Program-made: the position numbers and the translations under genes | Shown: one piece after another, positions 34,555 to 45,295 of the stretch | Numbering within the stretch: position 1 is the stretch's first letter | Layout of the letters: each line of letters starts with the position of its first letter | Notes under the pieces: generated by a model | The model's input: the letters and a program-made list of their open reading frames with translations, nothing else | What the model was told of the DNA's origin: nothing | Database searches by the model: none | Assembly (NCBI GenBank): GCA_015680685.1 | Contig: MNCI01034266.1 | Coordinates: forward strand, 590,261-654,260 | DNA: 64,000 bases | From: Gnetum montanum | Taxonomy: Eukaryota; Streptophyta; Gnetopsida; Gnetales; Gnetaceae | Reading direction: 5' to 3'

Positions 34555-35880
34555 CTGATTTGGTTGTACACTTGTCTTAGTGTACCTTTGTGTCTCTGTT
34601 GTCATGTTTAGTGGGTCGGTATGGTGATAACGAATGCGTCAGCATTGGGCACTGCTGTTGTTTTGGTGTTTTGTTGCTGAAGAGCGGAGGAGGAAGATTT
34701 TCCTTGGAAAAATGGTGTGCTAAACATGCGGTTCTGGAATAACAGGTCAGGATTCCTTTGGTTCCAGTAGCCAATGACAAACGCGATTTAGGGTTTCAGC
34801 TGCCTGAAATTTTTTCCTCAATTTTGCCTAGGGCTTCCTGCGTTTTTTTTAATCATCTTGCAAATCATTGCCATTGTTATTGATTGCAGAGCCAGGGGTG
34901 AATGTATCATGGATCTGCACACTGAAGGAATGCAGAGCATTAGCTAAAGATGGTGAAGGGTATAGTAAGTTGAGAAAAGGCCCTGCAACTACCAGAAAAT
35001 CCTCTATGCAGTGTGCACCTTGCAGGCCTTGCAGAGAACGTCCAGGAAGGTGTTGAAGGCAGGCAGATCCGAGGAAAGTTGAAGCGCTACATATCGGTGG
35101 GAAAAATTTGAAACTGAAGGTGTCGCTGCTCAAATCCAAGAACTGCCACCGCGAAGCTCTGATGAGCAGCAATGACCATAAGAGCTCCTCCTCCGCCATT
35201 AGAAATCTCCTCCGGATCTACTGTTGGATGGTTCACCCATTGATCCACTACCACATGAGTGTCTGAGATAGTGTTGCAAAATAAAACATATACTCCACAA
35301 AGGATAAAGGTTAACGCAACCAAAAATTAGGTAGCAAGAGCTAGGAAATAAACCAATGGCTTTAGTCGAACTGAGGAGAAAACAAACACGCAGCAATGGA
35401 AGAAGCAAAGTCACTGCAGCCAAGATAATCAATGCATAGTGCGAAGATTGGAGAGCATTTTTATCTGGTAAGATAACCAGTCACATTTTTGAGATTTTCT
35501 TCCATGTAATCCTCCTTGCCCACATATCCTTGTTCAAATCTTCCTCTTCAAAATACAGCATAAAGCTTCTGGCTAATGCAGCAATTTTAGAAGAATAAGG
35601 ATGATCATTCCTGGGTTGCAACTTGAACGCTGATCTTTGTAAACGTTTTCTTTGCCATAGCAACAACAAAAAAGGGTAATGAGTAGCATAAATCCATAAA
35701 AGATGAACTAGAGAGCACCAACAGTAAACAGAGCAACCCTGTAAACCCAACAGAGGCCCAATAATGGCGATTGGTGAGGTTCCATCTGCTAGTGTAGGTA
35801 ACAAATTGGTTTAGAGGATCAGGCCTTTTGGTCCTATCAGTTGCCAGGAAAAAATTGACCAAAGTCTTTTTGCATCCATG
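34555..35880. other. GC-richer, gene-like segment inside the solo LTR
   Basis: Base composition differs from the AT-rich surroundings. On the + strand TAGGGTTTCAGC and TTGATTGCAG/AGCC look like a plant leader and a 3' splice site. On the - strand there are hydrophobic frames (for example 35605-35862 and 35199-35432). None reads through or is recognised. It could be a captured host gene fragment or simply LTR sequence. Confidence 0.25.
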
Positions 35881-35948
35881 AACAGATCCTCTGAAACTGG
35901 ATAATTTTGGGTGGAAATCTTATAAACCAACATTTATACCTAAAATTC

Positions 35949-36049
35949 GGCGTAGAATTTTTTATAATTCTACTATATATAGGAATGGTACTTCTATANG
36001 GCGTAGAATTTTTTATAATTCTACTATATATAGGAATGGTACTTCTATA
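35949..36049. other. assembly artefact: 50-bp duplication around N
   Basis: 35949-35998 is repeated exactly at 36000-36049, with N at 35999. Confidence 0.88.
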
Positions 36050-36190
36050 TATTTTTTCTTAAATAACAAAAATGATATTGTTAACTTATTCTTTTCCTCT
36101 CAAATTGAAATTTTAGCCACTTCTCCAAAAATTCTTAAACAATTTAATCTTACCAACCTGCTCCATGAAATGGCCAAATGTGCCAACACT

Positions 36191-36206
36191 AACAAAGAAG
36201 GAACAT
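36191..36206 (+). promoter_or_regulatory. polypurine tract of Tat A
   Basis: AACAAAGAAGGAACAT precedes the LTR start TGAAACACC. Tat B has AACAAAGAGGGGCCAA before TGAAACACC. The solo LTR inserted right at its 5' edge. Confidence 0.7.
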
Positions 36207-37800
36207 TGAAACACCACAAAAATTTGCATGTTATAGCTAGTTTTCATCATGTTGCTTTCACCCCATGAAACTTGAGGTAAAAATTCATTTTAAATGTGAA
36301 GATTGTAACCCACTATGGGAAATTTCACATACTGTATACTTTTGATGCTAAAAAACGCCTCATAAGTGCCCAAAGCCTCATTCCCCAAGAGAAAAAAGTC
36401 ATCTAGTATTTATTTTTGGGCTTGGGAGGGTCAAAAATGCCTTTTGTAATGCCAAAAAATGGTAATTTGATGGGTTTTGTTCGGGGGGAGGGATGTTTTC
36501 ATTTTTATAAGTTGGAAACACATGCAAGGGGTAAATCTCACCCACCCCTAGCATGGAGAGGTGGGGAGTTTTCCCCCCAACTTGGAAACTTTCCTCCCCA
36601 GCATGTAGATTGCATGCTAAGCTTGGAAACCTTCCTCTCTCAGTGTGGAAGTTTTCCCCTAGTGTGGAGGCTGCATCCCCAACATAGAAATTGTATCCCC
36701 CTAGCATGGAATCCACAATAGCCAAATTTCAACACTTCATGCATTTCAACATTAACTAGCTACTTCAGCAAGCATGGTGGAGAGCTCAGGGTGGAAGATT
36801 CATCTCCTTCATGGAAGATGTTCCCTTGTTATTATTTGCAGTAAATGGAATGGCTATGGGGAGAAGAACTTACTTTGTATAGTAACCCCCCCTACCCCAA
36901 GAAAAAAAAATTTGGACACCCTTCTCACCTAAATGAGGTAGAAATTTTGTAGTAATTTGGCAACCAATTTGGTAGCCAATTTGTAGTAATTAGGTAGCCA
37001 TTTTTTAGCCATTTTGCATCCAAAACACAATCATTTTTCTATCCCATTCATGACCCAAAACCTATAAAAACCAGCTTCAAACACCATTTATGGGTGCATC
37101 ACTTTACACTTTTCAGCAATTTTAAATTTGTACACTTGGGCAATTTCAAGCACTCAAGAGTTCTTGCAAGTTTCCACAGTAGTTTTCTTTTAAATCTTGG
37201 GTAGAAACTCTAGGATTTTGTGACATTGCAATTCCTCTTTGAGATTTGTGAACCTTCAAGTCCCACACTACACTCTTGGGATTCCCATCTCTAGCCATAG
37301 ATCATTTGGGATAGCTTAGAATTTTCACACTTCTCAACTCCTTACCATAAACAACATTGTAGATCTAAGAGCATCACAAGAGGTTTGATAACATCAAGAG
37401 TAGAAAGACATCTAGATTATGGAGTTGACTATATCAACTTCAATGGACCTGAACCCTGATCTAATGAACCCCCTTACATTTCATTCAAGCACCATTTATA
37501 CACATTTCTCTAACTTATTCTTTATTTTTTCTTAATAAAGTTTTAAGTTTTTGGTTTCTTATGTAAGATATATTTATTTATTTATTATGTGTTATTAAGA
37601 TCTATTATCAATTTTTGCATTCCATTTCACTACACCATTTTGCAAACCCTCCAAGTCCCTAGTTGATCTACTAGACTAGCCAACATGCCTCGAATCCCAT
37701 TTTTCTACATGGAGTCCATGGGGATCCAAGGTTGAGGATTGTTATTCACTGGATCCATCATTGATTTTCTTTCCAGTGATCAAATTATTTAGTCACAATA
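36207..37800 (+). repeat. Tat LTR, end copy 1
   Basis: 1594 bp, starting TGAAACACCAC and ending CACAATA. U3 holds ~28-bp repeats around CCCCTAGCATGGA (36540-36720). CCTATAAAAACC near 37062 is the TATA box. Near 37537, CTTAATAAAGTT holds the poly(A) signal AATAAA. The start and the preceding PPT match Tat B. Confidence 0.85.
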
Positions 37801-39368
37801 GAAATACCACAAAATTTTGTATCTTATAGCTAATTTCCATCATGTAATTTTCACCCCTTGAAACCCAAGGTAAAATTTCATCGTAAATGTAAAGATTGTA
37901 ATCCATGGAGGGCAATCTCACATATACCATACTTTTGGGATTGACAGATGCCTCATAAGTGGTCAAAGCCTCACTACCCATGTGAAAAAAGTCACCTAGT
38001 ATGTATATTTGGGCTTAGAGAGGGGGAACATGTAAAAATGCCTTTTGGAATGCCAAAAAGGAAAATTGATGGGTTTTATGGGGGGTATATACTTTTCTAT
38101 ACTAAAAACAGTTACAAGGGGTTAGATCTTACTGAACCCCAATGTAGAGAGATGGGTAGTTTTACCTCAGCTACAAAACTTTCCCCCTATCTTGGAGACT
38201 ACATTCTTTGCTTGGAAACCTTTTCCCTAAGCATGGAAGCTTTCCCCTATTATGGAGACTCCATCCCCAATGTAGAAATTACATCTGCCTAGCATGAAAG
38301 GCACAAAAGTCAAATTTCAACACTTTATACACTCCAACATTAACTAGCCACTTCAACAGGCATGGTGGAGAGCTCAGCATGGAAGATTCATCCCTAGTAT
38401 GGAAAGTGTGCTCCCATTACTATTTATAGTAAAAAAATGACCATGGGGGAAAGGCACTTATTATATATAGTAACCTCAAAAATTTGGGTGCCCATCTCAC
38501 CTATATGAGGTAGAAATTTGTAGCTAACTTTTAGCCACTATATAGCCAAATTACAGTCATTTCTAGTACCATTAATGGTCCAAAACCTATGAAAACTAGC
38601 CTCAAACACCACTTACAAGTTCAACATTTTTTGTAGTTCATACTTTTTATAGTTTAACAACTTTTCACATACATACACTTTTGCACACAAATTTTTCATG
38701 GTTCTACACTTGGACATTCTCAAGCACTCAAGATTTTTTACAAGTTTCCACACTTGTATTCTCTTGAACTTAGTGTGGAAACTCCATGACCTTACAACCT
38801 TGTATTCCCCTTTGGAATTTGTGAATTTTGAATCTCCACATTACACTCTTGGGATTTCCAACCCCTAACATAGAGAATTTGGATACCTTGGATTCTTTAC
38901 ACTTCTAAACCCCCATCATAGCCAATGTTGTAGATCTAAGATTGCAACACCAAATGTTTGGTAACATTAGGAGTGGTAGGACATCCAGATCGTGGACTTG
39001 ACTACATCAACTTCAATAGACCCTAAATCCCCATCCAAGTGAATATCCCTACTACCCATTTAGGCATCATTTGTACACATTTCTATAACTTATTCTTAAT
39101 TTTTTTCTTAATAAATTTTTAGTTTTTAATTTTGTGTCCAAGATATATTCATTTATTTTCTATGCATCATTCATATTTTTTATCAATTTTTGCATTCCAT
39201 TTCATTACACTATTTTGCAAATCCTCCAAGTCCTTGGTTGATCTATTAGACCAACTAGGATACCTTAGATTCCATTGTTATGAAGGCTTTGGGGATTCAA
39301 TGTTGAGGACTATTGTGCATAGGATCCATTAGTCTTTATTCCAATGATCAATTTTTCTAGTTGCAACA
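37801..39368 (+). repeat. Tat LTR, end copy 2, joined directly to copy 1
   Basis: 1568 bp, homologous to 36207-37800 over the whole length but by eye only about 75% identical. It begins GAAATACCACAAAA with no internal DNA between the two LTRs and ends TTGCAACA. No primer site follows, so no further element starts here. Confidence 0.85.
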
Positions 39369-39617
39369 CTATTCATATGTTAGAAATGGATATTGTATGC
39401 TTGAGTTATGCTAAAATTATGCTTTTTGAGGGTCTTAAGGCACCATGTTTAGAAAGGAGTAAAATTAAATTTTCAAAGTTTCATGATGTAGATTTGACTT
39501 CACCATTACATCCAATAGGTTGAATCTATAGGAAATGACCTTTTTTTTGTTAATGATGTATTACAAAGTCACAATTTATGGTCATTTTAAGTTGCAAAAA
39601 GTTTCAAGTTTTTCAAG

Positions 39618-39681
39618 AGTTCCTAAGAGGTCACCCATCCTAGTACTACTCTAGAGTGACCATGCTTAATTATTCTCACTT
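39618..39681 (-). repeat. 5S rRNA-derived fragment
   Basis: On the - strand it reads AATTAAGCATG..AGAGTAGTACTAGGATGGG then TGACCTCTTAGGAAC, matching the second half of plant 5S rRNA including the internal-promoter C-box region. Flanks resemble those of the copy at 11-49. It is not a 5S gene: the first half is absent. Confidence 0.75.
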
Positions 39682-39819
39682 ATTGTCAAGGCATCAAATT
39701 CTCTTTTAGTAAATTTTTCTCTATGTTTTAAATTTAAATTTTATTGCCTATTCTACTAGTGTTTTTAAATTTCGCATTAACTGATGTAAAATTTTACAAT
39801 TGATAGTATGGTTAACTAG

Positions 39820-40215
39820 TGGTGTTCATGGAGCTCCATGAGAGGTAGCATTCCATGATGTCTGTGGAGCTCTAGGGGAGGCAAAATTCCATGTTGTCTA
39901 CAATGTTCATAGAGCTTCATGGAAGATAGCCTTCCATGGTGACTATGTTGCCTATAGAGCTCCATGGGAGGTACCCTTTCATGTATCTAGGAAGATGCAT
40001 GGGAGGTAGTCTTCCATCGTATCTAGGAAGCTCCATGGGAGGCAACATTCCATGGTGTCTATGGTGTCTTCTAAGCTCTATGAAAGGTAGCTTTCCATAA
40101 TATCTATGATGCTCATGGAGCTCTATGAAAGGTAGTATTCCATGGTGTTCATGGCACCCATAGAGCTTTATGGGAGGTAGCATTCCATGGTGGCTATGGT
40201 GTTCTTGGATGGTGT
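39820..40215 (+). repeat. 36-55 bp minisatellite
   Basis: About eight or nine copies of a unit containing GGAGCTCCATGGGAGGTAGC and ATTCCATGGTGTCTATGG. Units vary in length. On the - strand this keeps a frame open at 39917-40318 with repeated HHGMLPP-like peptides, but the phase of the motif changes along the array, so coding is unlikely. Confidence 0.8.
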
Positions 40216-40399
40216 AGACTACTAAGATTTCAAATAAGTTTTTCCCTAATGAAGCGGTAGGTGATGGTGGTTTCATTTTCAACATAAGCATAGGTGGAAA
40301 TGATGCATGTGGTGACAACTAACACATAGGAGAAAACATAAATGTACTTTTTCTAGGCTTGCACAGCCTACATGACTTATTGTCTAGCCTACGTAGTAG

Positions 40400-41060
40400 T
40401 CAGGAAGCATCAAGGAATGAGGATTAGCACTATGCTAGGTGATAGAAAGGTAGGTAGTGCAAGGATTTTACACCACATGCTATCCCTTCTACAACAATGG
40501 TAGCTATGATGCAATGGCAAGGGGGGAGTGTAGGTGGCACATCAATCGCAACTAACAATGGTTGACAACATGAGCTCAATCCTTGGGATGGTGGGCCCTA
40601 CATAGAAGCTACGAAAAAATGCTTTATAAAAGTAGGTGGAGAACAAATCCATGAAGGCCATGCATTTCATCTTCACCTATGCTATGACCACTAAGAACAC
40701 TAACAAGAACTTTCCATAGAGCCACAAGACAAGCTTCATGTAGGGCTCCATGATGTAGAGCTTGGTGTTGTAGTGTCTATTAGAGATGAATTGGAGCTAG
40801 CTCATGTTGATCAAAAAATGTAATCCATCAACATGGATACCTAGCATAAGCATGCATAGATGTCTATGTAGTGCCGGTTGCACAAGAATGGAATCCATGG
40901 CATGATGGACATGTTGACAAGATCCACACCTACAAATAGGAAACCCATGTGGTAGGACACTCCTCATAAGTAGAGCATAGTGTAGAGGATCACATTTAGC
41001 ATTAATGTCATGCCACATAGCCATGCCAACATCGACAAGCTTAGGCCCATTGCATCCTAC
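40400..41060 (-). pseudogene. possible decayed membrane-protein coding stretch
   Basis: On the - strand two successive frames are strongly hydrophobic with few stops: one from about 41050 (SMLAWLCGMTLMLNVILYT, GFLFVGVDLVNMSIMPW) and, after a shift near 40790, another (KLVLWLYGKFLLVFLVVIA). The long run of T at codon position 2 suggests former coding for a polytopic membrane protein. I considered a MATE-type transporter but no diagnostic motif is clear. It may also be chance in a low-complexity repeat. Confidence 0.2.
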
Positions 41061-41955
41061 ATGGGCTAGTGTGGTCCTCCTGATTTTTTAAAAATATATC
41101 ATAATATATTTTTCTAATCATTATTATTATTATTTTATTTGGACATGCATAATGAAAAACTTTAAACAACATGTCTCTCAACTCATAAGTCCAACCAAGA
41201 TGAAATTTTTATTGTTGGAATCATCTCGATGAGTGCTATGCATTGGATATAGTTTCATGGTGTAAAAATAATTTGAATTTCTAGGATTTTAAAGGACCAA
41301 CATAACTTATTTTGCAAAATGAATATTCCTAGGCTGACACACACATAGAAGAAACGATGACTTCTAGATGACTTCGATAATTATAAATGATATCCCAACT
41401 CTTAAATGTAAAACATAATACTTTTATCTTATGCTTTGGTAAGTATGATATAATCTTACCCTCTTACATCAAGATTATGCCCTAGTTATTAAGGATGAGC
41501 AAGACATCACAACATTACCCCTTAAGTATTAGTTTTTTTTATGAATATCATAGTAATGAATCATATTGGTTGAGTAGGGACGAGAGAATCTTGTGACTAG
41601 GTGGAATCCCTTAAATTTATCAATACATACATCCTAGGTACTATGAGTATTGCTAAGTTTATATTGGTAAGTTATTTAGAATACTAATTTATATTTGTAA
41701 GTTATTTAGATCTCATGATTGCTAATATCCTTGAATGCATCTTTTTGTCTGGTTAATCTATGCCTCTTGTAGATGTCTTAAAAGTAAATGGAAAACATCT
41801 TCTAACTTACAAGGATCGTCTCAAACATGTGGCACATCTGGTGGTGGTCCATAACTCTCCTTGGATCATGGCTCCATGGTACATAATTAGGTTTAGATTG
41901 TAAGTGGCCCATGATTCTGATTAACCCTTGGGTCATAGTTTACTTCAATACCAAA
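41061..41955. other. non-coding, nothing recognised
   Basis: AT-rich with no supported ORF. If the LTR at 41956-42525 is a 5' LTR, this would be the leader of that - strand element. Confidence 0.4.
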
Positions 41956-42525
41956 TGTGACATCCCATTCCTAGATGTCATGGTAAACATCAAATATACA
42001 TTATATTAGACATTGTGCATAAGAGGATAATATATCAATCATCAAATATGTATACCATTCAACATTATACATTAAAGAAAATAATAGGGAAAATGTAGCA
42101 AAAGAAGAAGAAGAATGTTTTATTGATGTAGAATAGTATATTTGGATCAGGCTATGAGAGTATTCCTTGAGGTTTTCTTCCTTCAACATCTATCCCTTAG
42201 AGGTAGTCTAGCACTACCACCATGGTTAGGCCTTTTATTGATCAAAAGGAATGGATAGTCCTCTTTCTATCCTGCTTCACCCAACACTCATTACTCACCT
42301 TTACTAGCTCTACAACTCCATGCTGATATGACCTCTATGCATGGGTATAAATACCTTAGTTAAGCCCCCAAAGGTCACCTCAAGAGACACATTATTTATT
42401 ACAACATGCCCTTTGAGGTCTTAATTACAACTTTCCTTTCAAGTCTTCTTATGATAATGATGACACTTATGAAGAAGAACCATCTTCATCATGCAGCAGC
42501 ACCATTTGGGAAAAGGAACATTACA
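41956..42525 (-). repeat. chromovirus LTR in opposite orientation
   Basis: On the - strand it starts TGTAATGTTCC (42525) and ends GGGATGTCACA (41956). It shares blocks with 5058-5562, such as GGCATGTTGTAAT-like, GGAGTTGTAGAGCT and GACTACCTCTAAGG. The - strand bases after it read TTTGGTATTGAAG, a possible worn TGGTATCAGAGC primer site. No matching target duplication was found (CCAAA against GTTTC). Confidence 0.6.
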
Positions 42526-43397
42526 GTTTCCAAGCCTTAGAATTTTTCTAAGATATGTGGATACCAAAAATCATGTCATTTCAAAACCTTGGTTAAACAT
42601 GCAAAGTATTTTCTTTCATTAATCAAAGTTTCTGCAAGCTACTTATGTGTTATGATCTTCATAGATTCTCTCTTAACTCATTCTCTATTATGAACATTGT
42701 ACACCTTGTTGAAATAAATTTATGATTTTCCATGATCATTGACTTATAAAAAATGGTCTTGATACTTATTAGATTAGGTATAAATCTTCATCTCATTTTT
42801 AGTTTGATAACTAATTCTTTCAACTACTTAATCCATTATCCAAACATCTTTTTATAACTATTACAATCTTCAACTATTAATGATAATTATACTCCCCTTA
42901 GAATACTAGCTCTAAAAATGTTAAAACTTTTAAACTAATGATCATCATCATAAGTTCGATCCTAGGGCTCATGAGACATAATCTAAGGGTTTTCAATTAT
43001 AAAAATATACACATAAATTCCTAATCCTATGGTCCTAAGGCCAACTAAATAATGATTACTCATGAATTTTCCTTCTGTAAGTACATAGGATCATCTAATT
43101 TTTGAGTTCTAATACAATCATTTTGATCTCATCGTTACATTTAAAAGACCAAAATTACTCAAAACTGATTATTTTTTTGTTGAAAATGAATTTATGGTTT
43201 AAAAGTTATGGTAGCTAAACTATGTTAGCGCATAGTTTACTCTAAAAAGAGATACAAAATAATTTCTTAAGAGCTTTTCAATACTTCACATATCCCAAAA
43301 TAACTCTAGAGTTTGTAAATTTAACTTTTTAGTTTCTAAGATAGTGATTACTAGATAACTAATAAAGCATCATTTTGCCAAGTATATTAGTCAATTA
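42526..43397. other. non-coding, nothing recognised
   Basis: AT-rich, no supported ORF, repeat or LTR end seen. Confidence 0.4.
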
Positions 43398-43697
43398 TGA
43401 TGTTGGAGATGGTACATCATAGATGCTATGTCACATCTATGTTGATGCATCTTAGTTGGTTGTTGCTTCATAGATACTATGTCGCATATACTATATCATA
43501 GATGCTACATCACATCTACTATAACTTACCTACATTAACCCATCCTTGTCAACATAGCCTCATTAATGTAGCTTGAGATGCATTAACACATATGCATTAA
43601 TGCAATGCCCCTATTTTCCTATAAATATATGAGCATCTACTATGTATTTACCACCATGTGGTTAATAGTATTGCAAAACTCTTGTAGTTTTCATTAT
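43398..43697 (+). repeat. Athila-like 5' LTR, left part
   Basis: Start proposed at TGATGTTGGAG. U3 has imperfect ~33-bp repeats of CATAGATGCTATGTCACATC (43415-43520). TATA-like CCTATAAATATATG lies at 43618-43631. It is cut by Tat B at 43698, with ATTAT as left flank. Confidence 0.6.
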
Positions 43698-45279
43698 TGT
43701 AGTGATCGAAAACATTGGTGACTAGAAAACACCGAGGGGTCGGCAGGCGTGATAGTTTTGACCCTATATCCGCAAGAGGGCTGTGCTAGGTGTGAGCAGA
43801 TACGGGGCACCCTGAATGGTCTGGTCGATCAAACATGGACTTAATCAACATCTATATAGCCTTTTGCAACATATAGTTTTGAAAATGGGAATGAAACTGT
43901 GAAGTAATGCTTGAAAGTAAATAAAGCAGGAAAAATAGTGCAAAATGCAACAATAAGAAGGAAACAAGGTAAAATGTAGTTAGAAGAATGCACTGCTGTA
44001 AAGCTACAAGTTTGCTCTATCAAGGTGGATACAGCTGGTTGCACAGTGTGGTGGAGTGCAGATATCCTGAGAGTAACCAAGATGTGTAGAGTAAAACAGG
44101 TTGTGCGCTTGGGCGTGGAATTGGGTGCTAACAATGCAGGAATTCTACCAAGGTGGTAGAAAGGGAGACAAAAAAAAATGCCAACTAAAGATACTAACTA
44201 TTTGTAGTGTCAAATAGAAAGCTTACAATGCTTAGTGCTCAATGTTACGATGCTTGCTTTTTTGAACCTCTAGAGATAGTCCAACCCTTTGAGTGCTGCT
44301 CATCGGGGTATTTATAGGGCTAAAGGGCACACGAAAGGGATGGTTTGGATGCCACGTGCCATAGGCTCACGTTGACTTGTTGGCACCACATGTGCCATGT
44401 ATGATCGTTGGACCTACATGACTATTGTAATGCAAGCCTACTATGCTGTAACTGTGAGCCTGCCATGTTGTAATTGTGCTGTCAACATCTGGAGATGTGT
44501 GCCAATGGTCCAATTAGGTGAAGTGCATTGATGTTGCACAACCACCCACATGCCTTGCTATGCTTTGTAGCATACCATGCTTAGCATAGCGTAGCACCTT
44601 GTCGTGTGTTCCGATACATGTGTGTTGCATGCTTGCTACGCTACATAGCATAGTGACTGGCTTTAGTCGCAAAAATTTTGCCAATGTGCAAACTTTGCTT
44701 CCCATGTTGCGAGACTTGCAAACTTGCTGATTCTACACTTTAAGCTGCCTTCTGTTTCTTCTGCAGGATTGCTACACCTCACTGTGCCATGTAGCTCAGC
44801 GTAGTGTAGTAGCAGACATGGTTTTCCACTTCCTGACGAAAAGGGACATTGTTGAAGGACTTGGAGTTGAGCAAGCGAGTTGGTTGTATAGCTGTTGTCA
44901 TGCTACACTATGCTACGTAGCATAGCGTACCATGGCACTTCATTCTACAATTTTTTTCTGAAGCTTGCTATGCTACATAGTGGGGCATAGCATAGTGTAC
45001 CAGACTTCATGACTTAGAGAACTTGTTGAATTATTTCATGCAACCTGAGCACTGCTGTCAAATTTGCATACTGTTTCTATGTAGGCTATCGGCTGGGCAA
45101 ACTACATAGGTCGATAGGAAGAATGATCCATAGAGCCTGTTTACACCTAAAGTAGAAAATTTGCCAAACTGGCCAGCCTGAATTTAGAGCATTCTCCTCC
45201 CAGAAGAACTTCCATGGTGCTACGCGAATTGCAAGGCCTGGTGAAGAAAGAATGACTTCAAATTTTTTGGGGTGTTTCA
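43698..45279 (-). repeat. Tat B 3' LTR
   Basis: Read on the - strand it starts TGAAACACCCC and ends GATCACTACA. TATA-like CCCTATAAATACCCC is near 44310-44325. U3 (44500-45010) is full of palindromic pieces such as CTATGCTACGTAGCATAG (44908-44925). Confidence 0.9.
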
Positions 45280-45295
45280 TTGGCCCCTCTTTGTT
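45280..45295 (-). promoter_or_regulatory. Tat B polypurine tract
   Basis: On the - strand AACAAAGAGGGGCCAA directly precedes the LTR start TGAAACACC. Confidence 0.8.

Larger units (their letters stand above)
32890..36188 (-). mobile_element. 3.3-kb solo-LTR-like insertion with CTAAC target duplication
   Basis: It starts TGTTGGCA and ends TGCCAACA, exact inverted ends, and is flanked by CTAAC at 32885-32889 and 36189-36193. No second LTR copy, primer site or pol frame is found inside. A TATA box on the - strand (CCCTATAAAAAGG, about 34157-34168) puts U3 at the right and R/U5 at the left, about 2.0 and 1.3 kb. It is best read as a solo LTR of a long-LTR element; a large non-autonomous element is the alternative. 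A 50-bp assembly duplication lies at 35949-36049. Confidence 0.8.
7852..39368 (+). mobile_element. Tat A: decayed Tat-lineage element with nested insertions
   Basis: An LTR (7852-9003), a tRNA primer site, gag, PR, RT, RNase H, a second archaeal-type RNase H, IN, a 3' UTR, a PPT and two end LTRs can be followed on the + strand. The archaeal-type RNase H and the IN type assign it to the Tat lineage. It is interrupted by 24659-31729 and 32890-36188. The PR-RT spacer is long (about 8 kb) and holds an antisense gene and a tandem array. All coding parts carry many stops. CpG is scarce, as expected for old methylated repeats. Confidence 0.8.

Noticed and set aside
39917-40318. 133-codon - strand frame as a His/Pro-rich protein gene
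   Set aside because: It is produced by the minisatellite; the repeated peptide changes phase along the array (GRLPP to KGYLP), so unit lengths are not kept to multiples of three.
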